A DNA stretch of 64,000 nt from Candidatus Saccharibacteria bacterium UBA1050. Its GTDB lineage: Bacteria; Patescibacteriota; Saccharimonadia; Saccharimonadales; Saccharimonadaceae. Under the pieces are notes generated by a model. The model ran no database searches. It was given only the letters and a program-made list of their open reading frames with translations, and was not told the DNA's origin. Numbering within the stretch: position 1 is the first letter of the stretch; every line of letters begins with the position of its first letter. Where the stretch lies: positions 249,692 to 313,691 of the forward strand of contig DCDR01000001.1 in NCBI GenBank assembly GCA_002316545.1, read 5' to 3'. This document shows positions 31,617-40,536 of this stretch, in pieces. Both the position numbers and the translations under genes were made by a program.

Positions 31617-34080
31617 ATACTACGCCTGCGCTAAGCTCGTTATTAGCAGACACTGCGATTGAGTCCATAACCGCAGCTGCATGCGCTTCGGTGAGTGTAC
31701 GTTCGTGGTGAGTAAGTGTTATACGGAAGGAAATTGTTTTTGATTCGGTATCATTTTCAGCCTGATAGATACTAACTGGGGCAATGTCAACTTCCGCTCC
31801 ATCGGCCGCCGCTAATGCTGCTTTTTTTGTAGTTTCAAATAGATCTTTATAGGCTACATTTTGCGCTATTTTAAGTGAAATATCCTGCCAAATACTTGGG
31901 AAGCGCGATAGTGGTTTATAGGTGTTTGATCGTGCATTCAAAACATTGATATGTACTTCAAAGCCTGCAGTTGCCTGTGGCAGCTTAAACGCCGCTTTTA
32001 CTGCTTCAGAGAACTCACCAATCACACCCCAAATTTGGCCGTCTTTCACCAAGACTGCACTGCGTTGTGGAGCATAGGCAGAGGTAAGCTGTGCGCCCCA
32101 TTCGTCGGTGCTTACATCAAACTCGGAAAGTGGCTGCAGGTGTATGTCATCTAAACTTGTAAGTTGCTCAAGGTACTTTCGGGCCTGGTAGTAGGCACTA
32201 CCTGTAGCGTTTTTGTTGCCACTTGTTAGCACCAGTGCCACGTGCGTGTCTTCGTTTGGAACGTCGGGTTCGGCTTCGTCCATTTCGCCTTTGAAGTGAG
32301 TTTTACCAATTTCGTATAGTGCAAACGCGTCGTGGCCAGCGCGGAAGTTCATGGGTACTTTATCGAGCAAGCTAGACATAAGGCTGGTTCGGTAATATTG
32401 CAAATCGGGGCTGAGTGCGTTTGAAAGCTTGAAAGCATGCTCAACGTCTTGTCCAACTTTTTTCATAGTATTTTCGTGCACAAAGCTGTAAGTAAGTACT
32501 TCGTTTGCACCAGCTTTTGCGAGCGTTTCGCGAATGCGTTGCTTACGCACTTGCGAAGCGTTTTTTGGTGCTGGTTTTGTACTCCGTTTTGGCAATTCAC
32601 GCGGCAATTTATCGAAACCGTACAAACGCCCAACTTCTTCAACAATGTCTTCGGGGTCTACGATATCAGTTCGCCAAAATGGCGCGGTGAATGTTCGCTC
32701 GCCGTCAGCTGGTGAAATAGTAAATTCTACATTTTGTAACAAAGAATTAATTTCTTGTGATTGTAATGCTAAGCCAAGTCGTGCATTGATAAATTCGTCC
32801 GATGCGGTGACCTGCTGTGCTGCGTGCTGCGAGGCTGTTTCGTCAAACATCTTGCTTGCCTGCGCACCACCAGCTACGTCATGAATAGACATCATCAGTA
32901 GGTTAATAACGTTCGGGTTTTGTAGCGGCGACTGACCTTTATTGAAACGAGTTAGCGCGTCGGTAAACAAACCGTGACGCATGCTACTTTTTCGTACGGC
33001 GTACATATCAAAATTAGCAACTTCCAGCACGATATTTTTCGTATCACTTGATACTTCGCTATTGCCACCACCCATAATTCCAGCTAAGCCAACCGGGCCT
33101 TCGCCATCGACGATAATAATATCAGACTCGTCTAATTTGTATGTTTTGCCATTTAGCAATGGCAGCTCTTCACCGGCTTGTGCCATTCGTGTACCTAAGA
33201 AATGGCCGCGAAGTTTGTCGTAATCGTAGGCGTGTGTAGGCTGTGCAGTGAGCAGCATAATGTAATTGGTGACATCTACAATATTATTAATCGGTTTTGA
33301 GCCCATCGCTACCAACGCGCACTGCAGCCACAGCGGGCTCGGCTTTACTTCAACATCTTTTATCGCAACGGCCATAAAGCGCGGCACAACATCGGATGCT
33401 TTGTTCTCAACATGAAGTTCAAGGCCTTCGCCAATTGCGAAATCTGGAAGATTTTTGTACCAATCAGGGCTAGTAAACGCAGTGTGTCCAATGCCTGCGA
33501 TCTCGCGTGCCACACCAAGCTGACCAAACAAATCTGGGCGGTGGGTAAACATTTTGTTTTCAATATCGATAATGGTGTCGTCTAGTCCAAACGTTTCAGC
33601 AAAACTGAAACCAATTGATAGAGTTTTTCCGGGGAGTAAATCTGTATCGGTTAACTCTACGATACCTGAGTGATCATCGCCCAGCGCAAGTTCTTTCGCA
33701 CTGGCTAGCATACCGTTGCTTACCACTCCGCGAAGTTCTTTTGGCTCGAGTACAAATGGCTCCGGATCATTAAACGTAGCAGGAACCGTGGCGCCAGGCT
33801 TTAGCCATACAACCGTCAAACCTTCGCGTACATTTGGCGCACCACATACCACTTGCGTAAGCTGCCCGCTGCCATCATCAATTTCACACACACTCAGTTT
33901 ATCTGCATTTGGGTGCTTTTCACACTTCACAACTTGGGCAATCACCGCACCTTCATAGCGCTTTCTTAAATCGATTACATCTTCAACGCCACCAAGCTGC
34001 TGGTTTATTTTCTTCACCAATTCATCGACTGGCAAATTGACTTGGGTAAACTGTTTGATTGTATTTAGACTAACCTTCAT
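31615..34080 (-). CDS. pheT: Phenylalanyl-tRNA synthetase beta subunit
   Basis: 821 residues, full length. Forms the alpha2-beta2 PheRS that charges tRNA-Phe. The N-terminus has the tRNA-binding EMAP-like domain (VKCEKHPNADKLSVCEID), then B3/B4 editing domains (MGGGNSEVSS), B5, the catalytic-like core, and the C-terminal anticodon-binding FDX domain (PSIWQDISL). Last gene of pheS-mazG-pheT, with a four-base overlap upstream. AT-leaning core codon use. Confidence 0.96.
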   Translation of the reverse strand: MKVSLNTIKQFTQVNLPVDELVKKINQQLGGVEDVIDLRKRYEGAVIAQVVKCEKHPNADKLSVCEIDDGSGQLTQVVCGAPNVREGLTVVWLKPGATVPATFNDPEPFVLEPKELRGVVSNGMLASAKELALGDDHSGIVELTDTDLLPGKTLSIGFSFAETFGLDDTIIDIENKMFTHRPDLFGQLGVAREIAGIGHTAFTSPDWYKNLPDFAIGEGLELHVENKASDVVPRFMAVAIKDVEVKPSPLWLQCALVAMGSKPINNIVDVTNYIMLLTAQPTHAYDYDKLRGHFLGTRMAQAGEELPLLNGKTYKLDESDIIIVDGEGPVGLAGIMGGGNSEVSSDTKNIVLEVANFDMYAVRKSSMRHGLFTDALTRFNKGQSPLQNPNVINLLMMSIHDVAGGAQASKMFDETASQHAAQQVTASDEFINARLGLALQSQEINSLLQNVEFTISPADGERTFTAPFWRTDIVDPEDIVEEVGRLYGFDKLPRELPKRSTKPAPKNASQVRKQRIRETLAKAGANEVLTYSFVHENTMKKVGQDVEHAFKLSNALSPDLQYYRTSLMSSLLDKVPMNFRAGHDAFALYEIGKTHFKGEMDEAEPDVPNEDTHVALVLTSGNKNATGSAYYQARKYLEQLTSLDDIHLQPLSEFDVSTDEWGAQLTSAYAPQRSAVLVKDGQIWGVIGEFSEAVKAAFKLPQATAGFEVHINVLNARSNTYKPLSRFPSIWQDISLKIAQNVAYKDLFETTKKAALAAADGAEVDIAPVSIYQAENDTESKTISFRITLTHHERTLTEAHAAAVMDSIAVSANNELSAGVV

Positions 34081-34394
34081 GCAGCAAGCCTTTCGTCTAG
34101 CTCGTTCATTGTACTATGGAATGCTTCTTCTAGGTTAAGGCCGTAACGACCAGCTATGACAAGCAGCGACCATAATACATCTCCTAATTCATGGCGAATT
34201 TTTGCATCGAGATTCTCAGCACTTCGCTTGCCTTCAGCAGCCATAACCAATTTAACTAAATCACCTACGTCTCCAACCAAGCCAGCAATGTAATCAATGT
34301 TATTCCATTGCGACTGTCCATTCTTAGCATTGTATTCGTCATATTTTGCACGGATTTCTTCGGCTCGTTTTTGTAAATCTGCAATATCACTCAT
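34077..34394 (-). CDS. MazG-like nucleotide pyrophosphohydrolase
   Basis: 105 residues, all helical, single MazG-type domain. HELGDVLWSLLVIAGRYGL contains the acidic helix of the family, and GDVGDLVKLVMAAEG its partner. Such enzymes hydrolyse non-canonical or excess NTPs. It is wedged between pheS and pheT with four-base overlaps on both sides, an unusual place; co-expression with PheRS is certain, a functional link is not. Confidence 0.75.
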   Translation of the reverse strand: MSDIADLQKRAEEIRAKYDEYNAKNGQSQWNNIDYIAGLVGDVGDLVKLVMAAEGKRSAENLDAKIRHELGDVLWSLLVIAGRYGLNLEEAFHSTMNELDERLAA

Positions 34395-35440
34395 TCAAAC
34401 TGCCTCAAAAAATCTAACTTCGCACTTTCGAAATGACGCACGTCTTCGATTTGATATTTCATCATAACCAGACGGTCGATACCGCAGCCGAAGGCAAACC
34501 CCGTATATTCGTTCGGGTCGATGTCGGCGGCTTTTAGTACGTTCGGGTGTATCATGCCGCAACCCAGCAGCTCGACCCAGCCTTCGCCGCTGCATACTTT
34601 ACACGAATCGTCCTTGCCTCCGCAGAATGGACAACTCAGCGCGAATTCGAAACTTGGTTCGGTGAATGGGAAGTAAAATGGGTTAACGCGAACGTCGAGT
34701 TCTTTGCCATAGTATTCTTGCAAAAATTGCTGGAGTGTCGCGATGAGCATACCGGCATGCACACCTTTGGCTACATACACGCCCTCAACTTGGTAAAACG
34801 TGTGCTCATGGCGAGCGTCTAGGTCTTCATTACGAAATACACGGTCTGGCACGATGGCTGCGATTGCTTCACCTTTTTCCAAATTCTCTCGATATTTTTT
34901 GAGTATACGATTTTGCATTGTGCTGGTATGCGCAGGGGCCACAAAAGGTTCACCATCGGCATCCTTTTCGACGGTCATGAATGTGTCGTAATCGTCACGC
35001 GCTGGGTGGCCTTTTGGAAAATTGAGCGCTTCAAACATATGGTACTGGTCGTCGATTTCGCGCGACTCTTCAACTACATACCCCATGCGATAAAAAATGT
35101 CACTCAGTGTAGCTATTTCTTGCGTAAGTGGATGGGTAGTGCCGTTTTCGCTTGGTAATAGCGACGGCATTTCACCGTTAATGTCAAAAGGCGCCGTTAC
35201 ATCGATTGGTGGTAACGCGCTTTTTTCGTGCATATTAGAAAGCACTTTTTCTTTTAGCTCTTGCTGCAATGCGTTGACCGCTTGGCCATACGCTGAACGC
35301 TGACTTGGTTCAACATTGCGAATACCTGCTAAAAGCTCTTTTAGCTCGGGGGATTTTAAAATATCTGCCTTTGTTTCAAGACCTTCGTAGCGAGAAAGTA
35401 ATGTTTCTCGCACGCGAGCAATGTCATCAGATGAACTCAT
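34391..35440 (-). CDS. pheS: Phenylalanyl-tRNA synthetase alpha subunit
   Basis: 349 residues, class II synthetase catalytic subunit. N-terminal coiled coil, then motif 2 (RVFRNEDLDARHEHTFYQVEG) and motif 3 (GFAFGCGIDRLVMM). CSCPFCGG and CKVC in an insertion before motif 3 (two CxxC-like pairs) suggest a small zinc site. The ATG lies eight bases after TATACT, so the operon mRNA is probably leaderless. Confidence 0.96.
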   Translation of the reverse strand: MSSSDDIARVRETLLSRYEGLETKADILKSPELKELLAGIRNVEPSQRSAYGQAVNALQQELKEKVLSNMHEKSALPPIDVTAPFDINGEMPSLLPSENGTTHPLTQEIATLSDIFYRMGYVVEESREIDDQYHMFEALNFPKGHPARDDYDTFMTVEKDADGEPFVAPAHTSTMQNRILKKYRENLEKGEAIAAIVPDRVFRNEDLDARHEHTFYQVEGVYVAKGVHAGMLIATLQQFLQEYYGKELDVRVNPFYFPFTEPSFEFALSCPFCGGKDDSCKVCSGEGWVELLGCGMIHPNVLKAADIDPNEYTGFAFGCGIDRLVMMKYQIEDVRHFESAKLDFLRQFE

Positions 35441-35457
35441 CTAGTAATAGTATAGCG

Positions 35458-35697
35458 TTAGCGCGTGTTCACGACAAGCAAAACAAGGCCAACAATAACG
35501 AACAAACCTATGAGTATCCAAACCCACGCTAACGAACTTGTTTTTTGCGTATTGTGCAAGTATGCAGAATCTTCTACGCCGTCTGGACGATCGCCATTTA
35601 GAGTGTCTGCTTTCTTCTTTGCCTTTTCAGCGAGTTCAGCAGCAATGCGCTTTTGAAGCTCGGTTCTTTCTGATTCTTGATTCATGAATAATGCCAT
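35458..35697 (-). CDS. Small membrane protein, tail-anchored type
   Basis: 79 residues: a charged helix (RTELQKRIAAELAEKAKKK), then one C-terminal transmembrane helix (about 56-76). Not recognised. A TACACT -10 box ends six bases before the ATG, so transcription would start at the start codon itself (leaderless); a second ATG (35685) lacks a ribosome site. Divergent from the aquaporin gene. Confidence 0.6.
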   Translation of the reverse strand: MALFMNQESERTELQKRIAAELAEKAKKKADTLNGDRPDGVEDSAYLHNTQKTSSLAWVWILIGLFVIVGLVLLVVNTR

Positions 35698-35733
35698 ATA
35701 TTCAGTGTAGCACTCTTCCCTTCAGCTTGCGTG

Positions 35734-35742
35734 TGTTATACT
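35734..35742 (+). promoter_or_regulatory. Extended -10 promoter of the aquaporin gene
   Basis: TGTTATACT, about 38 bases before the ATG at 35780; followed by an AAGGAGGG Shine-Dalgarno. Confidence 0.65.
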
Positions 35743-35779
35743 GGAGGCATATTTCTATATAAGGAGGGAAATACATTCT

Positions 35780-36610
35780 ATGGCAACCAAAAAAACTGCC
35801 TCGACTGCCAAGAAAAAGTCGACGACAAAACGAAAGTCGGCTCCAGTCGCCAAGAAAACAACAACTACTAAAGTAACAACGTCTAGCGTTAGTTCTGCTG
35901 CTTCAGTAAGCCGACGCTTTAAGTTTAGCCAAGCTCCATTGCTCGCAGCATCAGTTGCCGAATTTGTCGGTACTTTCTTGCTTGCCGCAATCGTGATTGC
36001 AGTATCTGGCCAGCCACTCTTCGTGCTGTTCGGTCTTGCAACTATCGTGCTAGCAATCGGTGCAATGTCTGGTGCGCATGTTAACCCAGCACTCACTGTT
36101 GCTGCATGGGCAACCAAGCGAATCGACGCAGCTCGCGCCGTTAGCTATGTAATTGCACAAGTACTTGGTGCGATTCTCGCACTTGTTGTGCTGAACGCAT
36201 TCCTCAATGGTGCTCCAGAACCAAGTGCACAAGCTGCACAACTTGGCCAAGCTGCTCCTGAGCTATTCAAGGCTGCTGCAATCCCTGAAGGCAAAGAATG
36301 GTTCGTACTTGGTGCAGAGCTAGTTGGTATGGCAATCTTCGGATTCGCTGTTGCTAGCGCAATGCGCATGAAAGAGACTCTTTCAGCTGCGTTTACTGTA
36401 GGTGGTGGTTTGTACCTAGGCCTTATTGTTGCCGGTACTGCTACGTCATATGTAAGTGCTTCAAGCATACTAAACCCAGCAATCGCTGGCGCGCTTCAAG
36501 CAGTTGACTGGTCACTATGGCCAATCATGATTTACGTAGTAACTCCACTTGTAGGTGCAGTTCTAGGCTTCGCGTTGAACGACCTAGTCGCAAAGGAAAG
36601 CAAAGCGTAA
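35780..36610 (+). CDS. Aquaporin/MIP family channel with Lys-rich N-terminal tail
   Basis: 276 residues. The channel shows the two NPA boxes, SGAHVNPALT and SSILNPAIAG, and six hydrophobic helices plus half-helices. It moves water or small neutral solutes across the membrane. The first 45 residues are an extra tail with Lys, Ser, Thr and Ala repeats (KKTASTAKKKSTTKRK), absent from standard aquaporins of about 230 residues and reminiscent of histone-H1-like tails. AAGGAGGG Shine-Dalgarno. Selectivity (glycerol or water) cannot be read safely. Confidence 0.88.
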   Translation: MATKKTASTAKKKSTTKRKSAPVAKKTTTTKVTTSSVSSAASVSRRFKFSQAPLLAASVAEFVGTFLLAAIVIAVSGQPLFVLFGLATIVLAIGAMSGAHVNPALTVAAWATKRIDAARAVSYVIAQVLGAILALVVLNAFLNGAPEPSAQAAQLGQAAPELFKAAAIPEGKEWFVLGAELVGMAIFGFAVASAMRMKETLSAAFTVGGGLYLGLIVAGTATSYVSASSILNPAIAGALQAVDWSLWPIMIYVVTPLVGAVLGFALNDLVAKESKA

Positions 36611-36624
36611 ACACAGCGTTCGCT

Positions 36625-36660
36625 AAAAAAATCCGCTCCCAAAATAGGAGCGGATTTTTT
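36625..36660. terminator. Bidirectional terminator between aquaporin and rmuC
   Basis: AAAAAATCCGCTCC (36625-36638) pairs with GGAGCGGATTTTTT (36647-36660); A and T runs allow action on both strands. Confidence 0.92.
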
Positions 36661-36676
36661 ATTATACGTAGAAAGT

Positions 36677-37750
36677 TTATTCGTCGGTAGTAGGTTTTTC
36701 AAGCAAGAGTGGTTCGATACTTTCGCTACCACCAGCAATCTTCACCACATCTTTATCTACCCGAGCAAGCTGTTTTTGCGCGCTATTAAAATGACCAACC
36801 GTAGCGCCCAGGCTGTTACCAAGCTTCTCTAAATACTGCTGGAAGCCGCGCATGTGAACGCCTAGTTGCTCAACGTTCTTACGAATGATTTCGGTATCTT
36901 TTTGAATCTCTAAACTATTGAGGCCTTGCGATATTATTTGAAGCATCGCTGAAAGCGTACTTGGCCCCACTATCGTCACCCGTTTTTCAACCGCTGCATA
37001 TTGCATGAGGTCACGACCATTCACGCCTGCCGCACCGATTTTATTGGCTAGCAGATCATAATAAATTGCTTCGGATGGAATAAACATGAGAGCCTGTGCA
37101 AGCGTGCCCTTTTTTGTATTAATGTATTTCGCAGTTTCATCAATCCGCTTTTTTAAATCGTCTTTAAATGCTTTTTCAAGCGCCGGTCGATCTGCTGGTT
37201 TTGCATCGATAAGACGGTTGTAATTCTCTAGACTAAACTTGCTGTCGATTGGCAAAATTTTGTCATCGAGTCGTATCATAGCATCTACCACCAAGCCTTC
37301 GCCAAGCTTGTATTGCAATTCGAAAGTACCTGGCGGCAGCATGTTTTCTAAAATTTGTTTCAAATAAAACTCGCCCAGCACACCACGCTGCTTTGGATTT
37401 GCCAAGACATTTTGCAGTGTTTTTAGCTCATCGGCGACATCTACCACCCGCCGGTTCGTCTCGTCTAATTTGGCAAGTCGGTTTGTCACATCACTCACCA
37501 GTTTGGCACTTTCAGAAAGCTGTTTTTGCACCGAACGCTGAATCGAATCATTTGAACGCTGAATGTTGTCGCCCATAGATTGTTGCAAGTTTGTAATGGT
37601 TCGCGAAAGTTCGGTGACATCGGTTTTTAAAAGCTCAACCGCGCTGGATTTTTTCAAGTCTCGAAGTTGGGTACTGAAAAAATAAGCCATGAGCCCAAAC
37701 CCCACAACCAAAGCCAGTAGTACTAAAGTTCCTATAAGCTCTAACGTCAT
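36677..37750 (-). CDS. rmuC: RmuC family DNA recombination protein
   Basis: 357 residues: N-terminal membrane helix (4-25), a long coiled coil (about 35-115), then the RmuC nuclease-like domain with GVLGEFYLKQILE, VVDAMIRLDDKILPIDSKF and a FIPSEAIY segment. RmuC limits DNA inversions and, in other bacteria, helps against incoming DNA. The extended -10 TGCTATACT ends six bases before the ATG: leaderless. Monocistronic or first of a small cluster. Confidence 0.9.
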   Translation of the reverse strand: MTLELIGTLVLLALVVGFGLMAYFFSTQLRDLKKSSAVELLKTDVTELSRTITNLQQSMGDNIQRSNDSIQRSVQKQLSESAKLVSDVTNRLAKLDETNRRVVDVADELKTLQNVLANPKQRGVLGEFYLKQILENMLPPGTFELQYKLGEGLVVDAMIRLDDKILPIDSKFSLENYNRLIDAKPADRPALEKAFKDDLKKRIDETAKYINTKKGTLAQALMFIPSEAIYYDLLANKIGAAGVNGRDLMQYAAVEKRVTIVGPSTLSAMLQIISQGLNSLEIQKDTEIIRKNVEQLGVHMRGFQQYLEKLGNSLGATVGHFNSAQKQLARVDKDVVKIAGGSESIEPLLLEKPTTDE

Positions 37751-37765
37751 ACTAGTAGTATAGCA

Positions 37766-38257
37766 TTAGCTTGTCAGCACAAGCCGCGTGAGCACCACCA
37801 CGAAAGTAGCGAAAACGAGTGCGAAGATAAAACTCGCTGGCTGCACAAGCCAGGCAAAAGTAGCGTAGCCTAGCGCAAATGCTACTGCCACTACGGTGGT
37901 GGCAAGCAACCAAGGAAGCGTAGCTACGAGCATGAAGACCCCCCAAAGTGCTAACATGCACGCAATCACCACCAATAGTGGACGATAAGCGCGCTCACGA
38001 ACCAAAAATACTAAACCAACCATTGAACCTATAACAATGGCAACCGCACCGGCAAAACTCTCTTTACTTTCACAGCGTACAATCGCACCTGTGCCACGGC
38101 ACATGATTGGTTCGAATACTAGTTGCAACAACAGCAGATACAGTGCATAGGTAACAACCCCTACCAATAAACCTACGATAAAAATATTAAGGAGTGTTCG
38201 CCACTCCATTGTTGCCCACGCAGCTTGCGGTGGTTCCGCCTCAATAACTTTTGCCAC
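37766..38257 (-). CDS. Membrane protein of unknown function
   Basis: 163 residues, five hydrophobic helices; a loop after helix 1 has two Cys (MCRGTGAIVRCES). Not recognised. It lies 18 bases downstream of the PAP2 gene and probably shares its transcript. Confidence 0.65.
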   Translation of the reverse strand: MAKVIEAEPPQAAWATMEWRTLLNIFIVGLLVGVVTYALYLLLLQLVFEPIMCRGTGAIVRCESKESFAGAVAIVIGSMVGLVFLVRERAYRPLLVVIACMLALWGVFMLVATLPWLLATTVVAVAFALGYATFAWLVQPASFIFALVFATFVVVLTRLVLTS

Positions 38258-38275
38258 GATACACTCCTTGTTTGG

Positions 38276-38764
38276 CTATATTGTACTGGTTTTTTGAGGT
38301 TTCGTCGAGTCTGTTTGCAAATACCACAACGCGCCAATCCAAGCAATCACGAAACCGCCTACAACATCGAGCGGAGTGTGTACTAATGCAGCGACACGGC
38401 CAAAAGCCACGAGTAGTGTAAGCACCGCTAATAATGCCGCGATGCCACGCGAACGAGTCTCAAACCACACCGCTAAGGTGATTGCTGTACAAAATAATAC
38501 ATGATCGGAAGGAAAACCCGGATTATTTAGAAATGAAGCACCAGCCTCAACGCCAAGTTGCTCGAACGGACGAGTTAGCTCTGGCTGGAACACTGCTCCG
38601 ATTAACTTGGCGAATGCGAACGCCGTTAAACCTGCCATAAGTACTCTTGCGTAGGCATGGTAGCGCCGTTTGGCAGGAACTTTAAATATGAGTGCCCATG
38701 CCCCGATAAGTGCAACCGGTATTACCAGTCCGTCAGCAATCAAAGAAACGAGTGTATTTTCCAT
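38276..38764 (-). CDS. PAP2 family membrane phosphatase
   Basis: 162 residues, five or six helices. PAP2 motifs: PGFPSDH (motif 2 with Ser and His) and GRVAALVHTPLDVVGG (motif 3 with Arg and His); motif 1 (KRRYHAYARVLM) is weak. The family dephosphorylates undecaprenyl pyrophosphate or phosphatidate; a lipid-carrier recycling role is plausible. Follows the pilin gene by three bases. Confidence 0.8.
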   Translation of the reverse strand: MENTLVSLIADGLVIPVALIGAWALIFKVPAKRRYHAYARVLMAGLTAFAFAKLIGAVFQPELTRPFEQLGVEAGASFLNNPGFPSDHVLFCTAITLAVWFETRSRGIAALLAVLTLLVAFGRVAALVHTPLDVVGGFVIAWIGALWYLQTDSTKPQKTSTI

Positions 38765-38767
38765 AGC

Positions 38768-39364
38768 TTAATTCAATGCCGAACCAACTATTTCACAAAA
38801 TCCAGTTGTAGCATTCGCACTTATCGAATCATTACCCATGGAATCACCAGCATCACTCACGTATTCGAAAGTAGATGGACAGCCTGTATCTGGAAAACTC
38901 GAAAAGTTCGATGCACCTTCAGGGCACAAGTCGATATAGTAGTTTGCTATGTCGCCAGTTCTTTTACTCTTCACCTGCACCATTGCTGCACATGGTTCCC
39001 TACTGTCGCCAAAATAGTCAGGAATTAACACACTCACATACGATGAAACCGTAGAATTTCCAATTCCGGTATACTCGACATCCTCAGAATCTTTGTAGAG
39101 TGAAGGCTTGAAGCCGTTAGCGTTTTGCCAGGTTGAATTTGTGATATCTGATGTCGAGGGCAGCTTACCGCCGTTCTGAATTGCAATGTGCTCGAGTGAG
39201 CTTACAAACGACTTTGCATTTGCTTCGTTCTTCGCGTCGCGCGCGCGGTCTTGATAGCCACGATACGCAAATGTAGTACCCGCGACGATAAGGCTTAGCA
39301 CCACTAGTACGATTAAGATTTCTACGAGCGTGAAGGCTTTTTGCGACAATCGAGCAGCATTCAT
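38768..39364 (-). CDS. Type IV pilin-like protein
   Basis: 198 residues. Short basic leader, then KAFTLVEILIVLVVLSLIV, a class III (PilD-type) cleavage site and N-terminal helix, followed by a globular head with several Cys (EPCAAM, DLCPEG, DTGCPS, GFCEI). Type IV pili of Saccharibacteria serve host attachment and motility. No pilus assembly genes are nearby. The ATG at 39364 lies ten bases after TATAAT, so the mRNA is leaderless or nearly so. Confidence 0.85.
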   Translation of the reverse strand: MNAARLSQKAFTLVEILIVLVVLSLIVAGTTFAYRGYQDRARDAKNEANAKSFVSSLEHIAIQNGGKLPSTSDITNSTWQNANGFKPSLYKDSEDVEYTGIGNSTVSSYVSVLIPDYFGDSREPCAAMVQVKSKRTGDIANYYIDLCPEGASNFSSFPDTGCPSTFEYVSDAGDSMGNDSISANATTGFCEIVGSALN

Positions 39365-39435
39365 AATGCTTATGATTATATACAACTAAGCCCCAAAACT
39401 AAAGAGCTACCTTCTGGATGATAGCTTACGTGAAG

Positions 39436-39636
39436 CTAGGCTCCAAGGGCTTGAAGAACGTGGTAAATGACGATACCAGGCCACACACAGGCTTGCAAAA
39501 AGGCCATGATAAAGTCGCCAAAGTCTTGTATGCCTTGTAGGAAGTAAATAAACGCTCCTACGAACGCAGTGAAAAACACAAATCCAAGTGGACCGTGATC
39601 GTTGATAACTTTTACTGTTTTTTCATTGTGTGCCAT
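39436..39636 (-). CDS. Small membrane protein
   Basis: 66 residues with two hydrophobic segments (about 16-35 and 41-62) and AAGGAGG a few bases before the ATG. Not recognised; the strong ribosome site supports it as real. Confidence 0.65.
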   Translation of the reverse strand: MAHNEKTVKVINDHGPLGFVFFTAFVGAFIYFLQGIQDFGDFIMAFLQACVWPGIVIYHVLQALGA

Positions 39637-39755
39637 GAAGCCTCCTTGTTATATTCGCAGTATACACCCTCACCTGTCTCGCTGGATAGTGAGAGCTTTT
39701 GGGTCGAAATTTGAACATGGAAGCGCCCTCAGTCGAGGTAGCTTCCATGTGGGAG

Positions 39756-40034
39756 TTACTTAGCTGTTCGAATTTTTGTCATTAACTTTAGGTTCGACAC
39801 ATACTGCCGGCAGTTAAGGCTTGGGTACATGCTCATGTATTTCATGTGCTTATCAACGAACGTAAGGCCGTCTTTGTTGCTGATTGAGTACATGGTACGA
39901 GTATTGTACTGCGCACTTTCTGTCATTTTTATTAATTCTTTGCGCAGTTCAACGCCTTCGACTGATTGTAAAAATATACTTGTTCGTGTGTTGATAACTA
40001 TCCTGTCGTTAAAGCTGCGTAATCTTATACTCAT
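39756..40034 (-). CDS. Hypothetical protein, start uncertain
   Basis: 92 residues from ATG 40034, basic, no signal or membrane helix, not recognised. A TACAAT box ends 12 bases before this ATG; a second -10 (TATAAT) overlaps the ATG itself, so a downstream start is possible. Codon use is unremarkable. Confidence 0.45.
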   Translation of the reverse strand: MSIRLRSFNDRIVINTRTSIFLQSVEGVELRKELIKMTESAQYNTRTMYSISNKDGLTFVDKHMKYMSMYPSLNCRQYVSNLKLMTKIRTAK

Positions 40035-40104
40035 TATATCATAAATATTGTAAAAAAGTCCACAATGCTTCATACTAAGCGTCTAACCCTATTGGAGGCG
40101 CGTA

Positions 40105-40191
40105 ATGGCAAAGAAACGTAATCGACACAGCGCAGATATAAAGCGTGCGCGGAAGAAAAAGTTGAAATCAAACAATCAGAAAAATGCATAA
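40105..40191 (+). CDS. 28-residue Lys/Arg-rich protein
   Basis: Very basic (MAKKRNRHSADIKRARKKKL then KSNNQKNA). GGAGG lies seven bases before the ATG and an intrinsic terminator follows eight bases after the stop, so it is a complete small transcription unit. The composition suggests RNA or ribosome binding. It is not a ribosomal protein I recognise. Confidence 0.6.
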   Translation: MAKKRNRHSADIKRARKKKLKSNNQKNA

Positions 40192-40198
40192 GTATTGA

Positions 40199-40226
40199 AA
40201 AATCGAGCTCAAATGGCTCGATTTTT
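40199..40226 (+). terminator. Intrinsic terminator of the small basic gene
   Basis: AAAATCGAGC (40199-40208) pairs with GCTCGATTTT (40216-40225). Confidence 0.85.
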
Positions 40227-40228
40227 CT

Positions 40229-40249
40229 TGGCTGGGGATGAGGGATTCG
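40229..40249. repeat. 21-bp copy of the tRNA-Gln 3' end (attachment-site footprint)
   Basis: Identical to 41191-41211, the last 21 bases of the tRNA-Gln gene including CCA. The orientation puts it as the far attachment site of something inserted at the tRNA 3' end. Further T-arm-like pieces (GTTCGAATCC) occur at about 40302 and 41112. Confidence 0.6.
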
Positions 40250-40471
40250 CTTTTGTCAATCAATCTCCAAAAGTGCCGGGGATATCCACTGGACATCCCG
40301 TTCGAATCCTCATTGCTCAATCACGAAAAACGACCAACAAAAGCTAGTCGTTTTTCGTGGCTGGGCCTTAAGGACGCTAAGATAACTTTCGCTGGCGAGA
40401 TTTTAGGTCCAGACCGGATGGAGGCCGAGGTGCGGGAACTTAAAGAATTACTTGCTCAAGATACGTCTTGA
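40238..40471 (+). pseudogene. Possible remnant ORF between the tRNA-Gln repeats
   Basis: A 77-codon frame that starts in the tRNA-like repeat and crosses a 13-bp hairpin. Only its last 35 codons (GPDRMEAEVRELKELLAQ) look protein-like. Probably the 3' remnant of a lost gene; no ribosome site. Confidence 0.25.
40322..40359. terminator. 13-bp perfect hairpin
   Basis: CACGAAAAACGAC (40322-40334) pairs with GTCGTTTTTCGTG (40347-40359), loop of 12. Runs of A and T lie inside the arms. Confidence 0.5.
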
Positions 40472-40536
40472 CCACATACGCATTACGCTTTAGCCCAGTC
40501 TACCGCTAATACGGCAGGGGTGCACATTGTTGAAAT

